The position numbers and the translations under genes were made by a program. A DNA stretch of 13,685 nt. Origin: Coprinopsis marcescibilis. Taxonomy: Eukaryota; Basidiomycota; Agaricomycetes; Agaricales; Psathyrellaceae. Shown one piece after another: positions 7,098-13,685 of this stretch; within the stretch, counting starts at the first letter, position 1; each line of letters starts with the position of its first letter. The stretch is taken from NCBI GenBank assembly GCA_004369085.1, contig ML210586.1, positions 1 through 13,685 of the forward strand, given 5' to 3'. The notes below the pieces were generated by a model. It saw nothing but the letters and a program-made list of their open reading frames with translations, made no database searches and was not told the DNA's origin.

Positions 7098-10037
7098 ATG
7101 GGCGCAGGATTATCGCACGCGGTACGTGAGCTTGATGATATCGTCCATTCGACAAATGGCTCAAAAGGGTCCAGCTGGATTTGAGGGAGAAACGGCGGCA
7201 GGAGAAACTGGCTCGCAAGGCCACCGCAGGCGGAGAGCGACGGGGAGGCTCGCGGGTGAAGACCGAGCCCATCGCCGCCACAACTGGTCTTATGGACGCC
7301 AATCAAGGTAGGCTGGTCGCAGATTCACTGCGAAGATAACATGGGAGATAAGGCTCTGAAGGTTCGCCAGGTAAAGAATTGCCTTCAGGAACGATACCAC
7401 GAGCTTCGGTGCCCACGGAAGTTCCGGAGGAAGCTCTTGTACCACCCCAAGGTGAGATACTCGACTTTGACTTAGTATCGTATGAACTGCTTATATATAT
7501 TTAGATGGATCTTGGACGGAGGGAGGGATCTTAAATCACGCGCACGGCGTACGCTTTGAGGGGCCTACTACGCTTAACAGTGCCAGCAATAGCTACCACT
7601 ATACGAACATATACAATCAGCCTGACGTCCCCGAGCACGGTGCGCACCTGGCTATTCTTACATGTGTCTAAATTGCTGACATCGATCGGGAGTAGATGTT
7701 AGGCTGTTCGAGAAGGTTGTTGAATGGCTCAGCGACATCAACTATCATGCTATCCAGTCCGACAACCTTCGCAAGCGAGCAGAGGGAACGGGAGAGTGGG
7801 TCTTCGACGACCCAAAGATTAGCAAGTGGCTGGAGGGAGTTCTGGGAATATTATGGGGTGTTGGCATGCGTACGTCCCACGTCCGGGTACTACAGAGATA
7901 ATACTGACGCTTGTGCCATTTTAGCGGGTGCTGGAAAGACAATCTTGGCGTACGTTCCTTTATTGTGAGCGCTATTACGACATAACTCACAACTGTACCA
8001 GATCGTTCATCATCGATCATCTTCTTGAAAAGGCCAAGGCGAACAAACGTATCTGCGTTGCTTTCGCTTTCAGTCGGTACACCGACCAGTTCACGGGCGA
8101 GAAGGTTCTTGGTGGGCTCCTTCGACAGGTCGTAGAGGATCACCCCTCCACCCTCCAGTACGCCAAGCCTATGTACGAATATCACTCGCTCCGCAAGACT
8201 CGACCGGCACAGAAGGAGCTCCTGGCAGTCCTGCGAGCGATATTTACATCGGATCTCTTCGATGAGCGGTACTGCACCATAGATGGTCTCGACGAAGCTT
8301 TGGCTGATACCCAAATCGATGTGTTGGACGCTCTTGCAAGCATGCCGGTCAACTTTCTCGTCATGTCCCGGCCGCTACCGCTGCTCAAGGAGCTTGTGCC
8401 CGAGGCGACGTTCATTGACATTATGGTGAACGACACCGACATCGAGCAACTCATCGCGGAGAAGCTTCGTCGTACGAAGACGCTGCGGAATCTACTAGAG
8501 AAGGAGGATTGGAGGGAGACGGTTCTCAAGACAGTTGTTGAGAAGTCGTCTGGGATGTAAGTGGCGTCCGTCTTCATCGCTTGTCAGACGCTTACCCGTA
8601 CCTTTTAGGTTTTTGCTAGCCTCGCTCCAGCTCGACATGCTTGGGAGATGCCTGCACACTATGGACCTGCGCTCGGCACTGGACGCCCTCCCGGTCGGGG
8701 TTAACGCCATGTACGAGGCCTCCATGGAGCGTATCGAAGGAGGCTTACGACCCCAATTGGCCCTTCAAGCGCTTACCTGGCTCGTATACGCTCGAGAGTC
8801 GCTCGAGATGGATGACCTTCGGCATGCGCTCGCGGTTGACACAGCAACATTTTTTTACAATGCTGACCGTCTGGTTGATGCGGAGACACTCCTTTCCATA
8901 TGCTGTGGTTTGATCACCTTTGAGCCCAAGACAAAATTGGTCCGCCTTGTCCGTACGTGCCTCTCACTTTGTGGGTTGAATGGTGGCTTATAGAGACTAT
9001 ATCCAGATTACACGGCACACGACTTTCTGGTCACCTACATTTCCAATGCAGGGGTTGATGCACAGGCCACACTGGCTTGCACTTGTGTTGCTCGTCTTCG
9101 AGCATGTGGGTTCGAGAACTATGATGGGGACATTGAAGTTTATGAGGATCATTCCTTCAAAAGCCACCCCTTTCTTGTGTATGCCCATCGCAACTGGGCA
9201 CTCCATGCACAATCCTCATCACTCCCACCCTTTGTTGAGGAATTCATGCTGCAGTGTGAATATTTTCCCTGGTCCAAGTCTAGGTTTGAAACATTCGACT
9301 TGCTCAACTCCATCCAGCTTGCTGCTGCATACAACTTCCACAGTCTGCTTGCACAGTGGCTGGGGTTGGACACCTCACAAACCAGCCAACTATCCTTTCA
9401 TACCTTTGACACCAACTCCAAATCAGCAAAGGGTTGCACTGCACTATTCCTTGCTGCCTGTATGGGGCACATCAGAACTGTAGAACTCCTCATTTCAGTT
9501 CAAGGCATTGATATCAAATGTGTTGATAATGATGGATGGACACCTCTGATGGCAGCCTCATCTCAGGGCCATGTTCAGGTTGTAGAGATGCTTCTGGGAG
9601 TTGTTGATGCAGACCATGTCAATGCAAGGGAAACTGACACTGGTGATGGAGAGGGTAATTCAGCCTTAACTCTTGCAGTTGGGTCTGGCCATCTAGATGC
9701 AATTCAGCTGCTGCTTGAGGTTGATGGCATCAATGTTAATGCATCACATTGGAGGGATGGGACAGCTCTTGCACAGGCATCTGGAGAGGGGAATAAAGAC
9801 ATTGTCAAGCTCTTGCTGCAGCAAGAGGGCATTGATATCAATTCCTCACAATGCTGTGATGGGACAGCACTCATCCAGGCAGCCTTCATGGGTCGTAGAG
9901 ATATTGTTGAGCTGTTGCTACAGCAAAAAGACATTGATGTAAATGCTACAAGACCTGATGGGGAGTCAGCACTATCTTCAGCATTGTCTATGTATAATCT
10001 GGAGATTGCAGAGTTGCTTCAAAGCCATGGAGCATAA
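7098..10037 (+). CDS. NLR-type NACHT-ankyrin protein (nine exons, about 836 aa)
   Basis: This is probably a cytosolic STAND NTPase of the fungal NLR class, families linked to non-self recognition and programmed cell death; the ligand is unknown. The exon model is 7098-7121, 7175-7307, 7362-7451, 7505-7639, 7696-7869, 7925-7949, 8002-8556, 8609-8952 and 9007-10037. All eight introns are GT-AG and 52-56 nt, and the phases join without a stop. Residues 1-180 have no recognised domain: a charged segment (LDLREKRRQEKLARK), then HAHGVRFEGPTTLNSA, resembling motifs I recall ahead of NACHT in mushrooms. NACHT shows Walker A GMPGAGKT (184-191), Walker B TIDGLDEA (D288, D291, E292) and MSRP (R317). A helical/winged-helix-like part follows (SGMFLLASLQLDML, ALTWLVYARESLEMDDL). 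Six ankyrin units fill about 635-836. An alternative is that the first exon runs unspliced to 7307, where FDKWLKRVQLDLREK would be coding but needs a one-base frameshift at about 7150. I prefer the spliced start because its 53-nt intron (GTACGT donor) matches the others. Expression is unproven. Confidence 0.85.
9433..10034 (+). repeat. Six ankyrin units at the C-terminus of the NLR
   Basis: Units start at about KGCTALFLAACMGH, DGWTPLMAASSQGH, GNSALTLAVGSGHL, DGTALAQASGEGNK, DGTALIQAAFMGRR and GESALSSALSMYNL. Most are about 34 residues; the second is longer because of an acidic insert (ETDTGDGE) and the last is cut short. The two DGTAL units are the most alike, with matching LLLQQ helices, which suggests a recent internal duplication. 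Ankyrin repeats normally bind proteins and are the usual variable sensor part of fungal NLRs. Confidence 0.9.
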
Positions 10038-10331
10038 TAGGGTATTACATATCTATACAATACTTGTCAGGATTTCAGTTTGAGGAAAATGGGCCCTAGC
10101 ACCTGGAAGCATCAGGGTGTTTACAATATATCTTTTTATGCACATTTAGGCTGGGTAGTATATCCTCAGGCCTGTGCTACTATGTGCATGGACCATCATT
10201 ATTTACTATAAAACCTGGGGAATTTGCCTCAGGGTTCTTTAGCTTCCTGCTGGAGTATCCAGCCATCTCAATAGCTCACCTTTGTCCTGAATACATACAA
10301 TCACATTGCATTTCATCTCACTCATTAGGGC
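10038..10331. other. CpG-free 3' flank of the NLR gene
   Basis: No gene is seen. The AT content rises, and no CG dinucleotide occurs until about 10349, continuing the depletion that starts inside the last NLR exon. Short AT-rich stretches (TACAATATATCTTTTTATG, about 10120-10140) could include the 3' end of the NLR transcript. I cannot place a poly(A) site firmly. Confidence 0.5.
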
Positions 10332-10448
10332 CTAGAGTGGAGTGAGGCACGAGGGGAGTGGTAGGGCGCTGTCTATGGATCAGACGCGGCAGTCAGGTGC
10401 ACCGCCACAGTGGCTTCTCTCCTCGACTGCCACCACCTCTCCACCCTA
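10332..10448. repeat. Imperfect terminal hairpin (~45-bp arms)
   Basis: The segment opens CTAGAGTGGAG and closes CTCCACCCTAG. Further inside, GGCACGAGGGGAG faces CTCTCCTCGACTGCC and CGCTGT faces ACAGTGG, so arms of about 45 nt pair with gaps. It marks the point where CpG dinucleotides return. It could be the end of an inserted element that carries the downstream pseudogene, or a structured non-coding RNA. I see no target-site duplication. Confidence 0.4.
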
Positions 10449-10531
10449 GAAGCTGTTGAATGCACTACGCAGCGCTGTTTTGTTCTCTTTAAATCAAAAT
10501 ACATCCATTTTCGCATTTCCACACACAATAC

Positions 10532-11529
10532 ATGGTTAGGAGATCCTCACACACAGCAGCAAGCATGCCACATGTACGTCTTGCAATAGACCTGAACGGT
10601 GAGATTGTTCCCACTTTCAAGGAAGTTCATGTCAGCCTAGCAGGAAGGCTAAGAGAAGGAGAGACAGAGGATGGTGTCATAGAGGAACTAAAAGCAAATT
10701 GGGAGGCTGCACGCCAACAGCGCATAGCACAGTGGGCTGAGCAAGTGCAAGAAGACGAGGAAGAGAGAAGACGTGAAGAGGAGGCAACAAGGCTAGAGGA
10801 GGAGGAGATTTGAAAGGCCAAGGAGAAGAGGCTGGAGGATGAAAGGGCTAAGATAGAAGCAGCAAAACCCAAGGTCAAAGGCATTGCCCGTAACAAACAC
10901 GTTGATACAGTATCAACACCCACCCCGTCAGCATTCGCAGTCAACAAAGTTAAAGCAACAGGATACGTTGAGCTCCATTACTTCACACCAGAAAGCTGCA
11001 AAGAGGCAAGGGAACAGGAATTCACAATTTCCTAAGATAGTCTCGCAGCGACACACATCAACAACCAATTCGTGCTCCAGCCAGTAGCAGCCCATTGTCT
11101 GTCGTCCAAGGTGGTGACAGACATGCAACTCTTGAGGAAGTAGGTCTCCATAGCAAAGATGGCTCTCATCGAATGTATGAGGAAGTCTGAATCATGGCCA
11201 GAAGACCACATCACCTCACTGGAAACTTTCTTTTATCAACTCGATAATTCACCCTTGTGACGGCAAGAGTTAGGTGAAGAAGCAATCATTGAGTACCAGG
11301 CACAGGTGCGACAGGAATGGCATCGTGATCTGAAGGCACCGGGGGTGGACCAGGTATTCGACATTGGCGACATCAATGAAGAGAAGTTGAACCGCATTCA
11401 CGCCAAGATCATAGTCGAAAAACAGGCAGATGGTCTAAGGGCAGTCAGAGCGTAAGTAATAAACCTTCCGAATCCCATTGCTAGTGCTAACATGTCGAGT
11501 ACTTTACACTGACCCACGGCTCTATATAG
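10532..11529 (+). pseudogene. High-copy mushroom hypothetical protein, stopped in frame four times
   Basis: One frame (ATG at 10532, likely family start MPHVRLAIDLNGEIVPTFKE) runs colinearly for about 307 codons to 11451. It is broken by in-frame TGA (10811), TAA (11033), TAG (11141) and TGA (11258), with no frameshift. Blocks in order are LREGETEDGVIEELKANWEA, a Glu/Arg-rich coiled coil (about residues 65-115), STPTPSAFAVNKVKATGYVE, LHYFTPESCKEA, LAATHINNQFVLQPVAAH, KSESWPEDHITSLETFFYQL, and EEAIIEYQAQVRQEWHRDLK. I recall this family as very abundant in Agaricomycete genomes and repeat-associated, with unknown function. At 11452 a perfect donor (GTAAGT) starts a likely 78-nt intron with a GCTAAC branch-like site and a TATATAG acceptor at 11529. 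The following exon is swallowed by a minisatellite. Not functional as it stands. Confidence 0.7.
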
Positions 11530-11539
11530 ACGGTATGTG

Positions 11540-11863
11540 CACTACATGTACACCATATGTATACAACATGTACACAACATGTGCACATTATGTACACATT
11601 ATGAAAAGTGTATGTGTCCTCTATGTAGACTGGATGACCCATGTACATAGACTAGATGACCCGTGTACGTAGACTAGATGACCTGTGTATATATACTATA
11701 TGACCCATGTATGTATACTCTATGACTCGTGTACATATACTCTACGACCTGTGTATATAAACCATATGACCCGTGTACATAGACTGTATGACCTGTGTAC
11801 GTAAACTATGTGCCCTGTATATATACACTGTGTGCACCATGTATGTACACTGTATGTATCTAT
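11540..11863. repeat. 11/22-bp ATG/TAC minisatellite
   Basis: Two tiers are visible. From about 11540 to 11605 there are roughly six 11-bp units such as CACTACATGTA, CACCATATGTA, TACAACATGTA and CACATTATGTA. From about 11624 to 11863 there are roughly ten 22-bp units of the form TAGACTAGATGACCCGTGTACG, each made of two diverged 11-bp halves. The units drift gradually along the array, and there are no unique spacers, so this is not CRISPR-like. It starts immediately after the acceptor of the preceding pseudogene's intron. Confidence 0.85.
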
Positions 11864-11943
11864 TTATAAATGACTGCAAAAAATTAGTCAAAAAGGGTTC
11901 CCTTGTTGGTAAATAAATACATGTTGCAAATTAAAGAAAAAAA
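11864..11943. other. AT-rich gap after the minisatellite
   Basis: The sequence is AT-rich with AAAATTAGTC and AATAAATACATG. On the minus strand its first bases (11943 down) form a T-run of seven directly after the tRNA-like sequence. No gene is seen. Confidence 0.4.
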
Positions 11944-12016
11944 GTGGCATGTATGGGAATTGAACTTGAGGCTACAGGAAGCACAGCTGGCAATATTACT
12001 ACTACACTAAAGCACC
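11944..12016 (-). ncRNA. tRNA-like Pol III relic (pseudo-tRNA or SINE head)
   Basis: The minus strand contains TAGTGTAGTAG, which fits an A-box (TRGYNNARNNG), and 30-odd bases later AGTTCAATTCC, close to a B-box (GGTTCGANTCC). The span is 73 nt, a normal tRNA length, and it is followed at once by TTTTTTT, a Pol III terminator. The acceptor and T stems pair poorly and no reliable anticodon stem is visible, so it is not a working tRNA. A decayed tRNA gene or the head of a tRNA-derived SINE is more likely. Confidence 0.4.
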
Positions 12017-12099
12017 TTTCAAAAATTAAATTAATAACACTTAATATAATCCAGAGGGATGTTGAAATATTTTCGTTTAAAAAGTTTTTTTTTCTATGA
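12017..12099. other. AT-rich stretch before the palindrome
   Basis: AAAATTAAATTAATAACAC and a run of nine T at about 12085-12093. No gene was recognised. Confidence 0.4.
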
Positions 12100-12143
12100 G
12101 GCCGGAAATATCCGAAATTATGAAATTTCGGACATTTCCGGCC
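12100..12143. repeat. 44-bp near-perfect palindrome
   Basis: GGCCGGAAATATCCGAAATT (12100-12119), a 4-nt loop (ATGA), then AATTTCGGACATTTCCGGCC (12124-12143). The arms pair over 19 of 20 positions. It sits in AT-rich DNA just after a T-run. It could be the terminal inverted repeat of a small nonautonomous DNA element whose interior is lost, or a strong hairpin at an element end. No target-site duplication was identified. Confidence 0.75.
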
Positions 12144-12196
12144 ACGTCTTGGACTGCCAAATCTGGGGCTGCCCAGCGTGGGAAAGGTCCCTGATG

Positions 12197-12227
12197 AACT
12201 GTACAGTTGATCAGGACTCCTGATCAA
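12197..12227. repeat. Two adjoining perfect palindromes
   Basis: AACTGTACAGTT (12197-12208) is a perfect 12-bp palindrome. Overlapping its last two bases, TTGATCAGGA (12207-12216), one base, and its exact complement TCCTGATCAA (12218-12227) form a second. Such dyads could be transposase or transcription-factor sites. The role is unknown. Confidence 0.6.
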
Positions 12228-12390
12228 CCGGTTCCTCTCTTTCTTCCTTCTTCCTCTGCCCACAGTCTGTTTCATCCAAAACATTGCTCCGCCTCTGCCC
12301 CGCCATCACCGCCCGCCCTCCCGCATTGCCACAGCTTTCTGCCATTGGTGCGAGCGCTTGCGCCCGCGCCCCATCTGCCCACCGCCCTTC
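12228..12390. other. Pyrimidine-rich lead-in to the second minisatellite
   Basis: Strongly C/T-biased (TTCTTCCTTCTTCCTCTGCC and similar). It grades into the degenerate repeat array. Open frames here are a by-product of low A content. Confidence 0.45.
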
Positions 12391-13260
12391 CTCGTCGCCT
12401 TCGGGCTGCGCATCGCTGCCAGCGCCCATCTGCTTGCGCCATCAGCGCCTGGCTGCTCGCGTTCGTTAGTTCCCGTTAGTGCCTGCTTGTCAGCGCCAAC
12501 CCGCTCGCGCCGTCAGCGTCCATCTGCTCGTGCCCGTCAGTGCCCGTTACTGCCTGCTTGTCAGTGCCGACCCGCTCATGCCGTCAGCGCCCGTCTGCGC
12601 ATTGCTGCCAGCACCCACTTGTAGCCCTCGTCAGCGCTTGTCAGTGCCCGTCTGCTCGCGCCCATTAGTACCCGCTTCGCAGTGCTTGTCAGCGCCAACC
12701 CGCTCGCGCCGTCAACGCCCGTCTGCGTGTTGCCACCAGCACCCACTCGTAGCGCTCGTCAGCACCGTCCACTCCCGCCATCAGCACCCATCTGCTTGTG
12801 CTCGTTAGTGCCCGCTCCACAGCGCTCGTCAGTGCCAACCCACTTGCACCGTCAGCACCCGTCTGCTCGCACTCGTTAGTGCCCGCTCTGAAGTGCTTGT
12901 CAGCGCCCATCTGCTACCCATCCGCTCGTGCCGTCAGTGCCTGTCTGTTTGCACCGTCAGCGCTCGTCCTCACCCCTCAGTGCACCCTTGTCAGTTCGCG
13001 CTGCCAGCGCCTTTCTGCCTGGGCCTCTCAGCAGCTGTTAGCCCCCGTTCGCACGCGCTCATCTGTGCCCGTTCGCTCCCGCTTGTCAGTGCTCTTCTGC
13101 ACCCATCGGTGCCTGTTCGTCAACTCCCCCCACCAGCGCCTTTCTGCTCATGCTTGTCAGAGGCTGTTAGCCCCTGTTCTCTCCCCGTTCACTTGCACCA
13201 CCAACGTCCGTCTGCTCACGCTCATCAGTGCCTGTTGGTGCAATCGCCACCACCACCTTT
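12391..13260. repeat. C/T-rich minisatellite, 23/24-bp units with 71-bp higher-order period
   Basis: Units begin CAGCG, CAGTG or TAGTG and are mostly 23 or 24 nt, for example CAGCGCCAACCCGCTCGCGC plus CGT (23) and CAGCGTCCATCTGCTCGTGC plus CCGT (24). Three successive types form a block of about 71 nt. The same type (cag.gccaaccc..) starts at 12491, 12562, 12690 and 12830, spacings of 71, 128 and 140. From about 12960 the array is increasingly degenerate. The plus strand is low in A, and at least two plus-strand frames are open for hundreds of bases without any protein-like composition. Confidence 0.8.
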
Positions 13261-13410
13261 GGGCTGTTTGTGACTGCTACCACCTGCCATGCCTGTGCCT
13301 GTTGGCCAAGCTATCCCTGTACCAAGTAGCTTGTAGTTACCCTTAACCATGTTTGTAACATTTTTTAATAAATTTATTTGTGAATAATCATTAACATATC
13401 TTGAAGTGCT
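13261..13410 (+). promoter_or_regulatory. AT-rich upstream region of the right-edge gene
   Basis: Composition flips from C-rich to AT-rich at about 13320 (TTTTTTAATAAATTTATTTG, about 13360-13380). The ATG lies some 30-50 bp after this. TAATAAA-like stretches could be a core promoter for the downstream gene or the end of something on the minus strand. The evidence is compositional only. Confidence 0.3.
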
Positions 13411-13685
13411 ATGCCCCGAAATACCCAGAACTCCCAGCGAGCTGCTAAGCAGGCTGCTGTTCCCTCTGAGCCTCATCAACCCAAGTCAAAGCGCAAAAAG
13501 GCTGCGGAAAGTGAAGGGGAAGAAGAACAAGATATGCTACAAGCAGGCAGGAAGCGCAAATCTAAAAGGTCTGTCTTATTTTATTATCTTCATCACTGTT
13601 GCTTACTTGTATCTAAGAGCGGAAATCATCTTACAAGAAGAAGATATTACTGTTGCACCACCCCCCCGTTCTAAACAGTCTAGTT
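13411..13685 (+). CDS. 5' end of an unrecognised gene, truncated by window edge
   Basis: The ATG at 13411 opens MPRNTQNSQRAAKQAAVPSE, then two basic clusters (KSKRKK and RKRKSKR) around an acidic stretch (ESEGEEEQD). Exon 1 ends at 13568. A 49-nt intron follows (13569-13617; donor GTCTGT is weak, acceptor CTAAG), and exon 2 reads in phase AEIILQEEDITVAPPPRSKQ to the window end. Reading through the intron, or using the AG two bases later, gives a stop, which supports this splice. The basic clusters resemble nuclear localisation signals. The context (satellite just upstream, repeats all around) makes a transposon-encoded protein plausible, but nothing in the visible part shows a catalytic domain. 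Confidence 0.5.

Noticed and set aside
7745..8577. Minus-strand open frames of 189 and 131 codons
   Set aside because: They lie antisense to the NACHT exons, which have clear family motifs and consistent splicing; these are shadows.
9177..10037. A separate ankyrin-only gene starting near 9177
   Set aside because: The frame continues upstream in phase through the acceptor at 9006 into NACHT exons with matching phases, and the residue before is a normal internal Val codon.
10178..10192. Shared ACTATGTGCATGG at 6458 and 10178 as a dispersed repeat
   Set aside because: Only about 13 bases match and the flanks differ, so chance is likely.
10627..10947. Minus-strand Ser/Ala/Leu-rich open frame
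   Set aside because: It is the antisense of the Glu/Arg-rich coiled coil of the plus-strand pseudogene.
11540..11863. CRISPR-like regular repeats
   Set aside because: The 11/22-bp units are head-to-tail with no unique spacers, and the genome is fungal.
11944..12016. A functional tRNA gene
   Set aside because: A- and B-box-like sequences and a T-run are present, but the acceptor and T stems do not pair and no anticodon stem is convincing.
12207..13346. Several long plus-strand open frames rich in Ala, Pro, Ser, Cys and Arg
   Set aside because: At least two plus-strand frames are open across the C/T-rich satellite because TAA/TAG/TGA are rare in low-A sequence. Composition is repeat-driven, and no frame is favoured by codon use.

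Overview
The window looks like a gene-poor, repeat-rich accessory region of an Agaricomycete (mushroom) genome. The evidence is short GT-AG introns of about 50-65 nt, a fused spermidine synthase/saccharopine dehydrogenase reading frame of the kind found in basidiomycetes, a NACHT-ankyrin NLR gene of typical mushroom architecture, and no bacterial gene organisation. Family names come from recognising translated motifs by eye; no search was run.

Positions 1-6900 are a graveyard of broken genes arranged as a large, old inverted duplication. Two decayed copies of the SPE-SDH fusion gene point away from each other: a minus-strand copy (about 2760 down to 1457) and a plus-strand copy (about 3970 to 6135). 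The homology continues past both stop codons into the 3' flank, and further out a roughly 400-bp sequence occurs in inverted orientation at both ends (305-1000 and 6478-6890), with its parts in a different order at the left end. The spacer between the arms holds a small spliced minus-strand reading frame (3083 to about 2760) and a broken gene for a single-pass membrane protein (3438-3965), each running directly into SPE sequence. Introns are retained, so these are genomic duplications and not retrocopies.

Positions 7098-10037 carry the one apparently intact gene: a nine-exon NLR-type protein of about 836 residues with an N-terminal region of unknown function, a NACHT NTPase and six C-terminal ankyrin units. 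Its P-loop is encoded by a 25-nt microexon. The ankyrin half and its 3' flank (about 9297-10349) contain a single CpG, whereas the NACHT exons are CpG-rich, so the gene is a compositional mosaic.

Positions 10320-13685 are repeat territory: an imperfect hairpin; a 10532-11529 pseudogene of a family I recall as high-copy in mushrooms, broken by in-frame stops but no frameshift; an 11/22-bp minisatellite; a tRNA-like sequence followed by a T-run; strong palindromes; and a C/T-rich minisatellite of 23/24-bp units with a 71-bp higher-order period. The latter lies just upstream of the first two exons of an unrecognised gene that leaves the window.

There is no operon-like cooperation here. The coherent picture is an immune-receptor-type gene in an unstable neighbourhood of segmental duplications, methylated-repeat-like decay and satellites. 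The strongest leads are the CpG-free ankyrin segment, the inverted SPE-SDH duplication with independent loss of the spermidine synthase catalytic loop, and the two unusual satellites.
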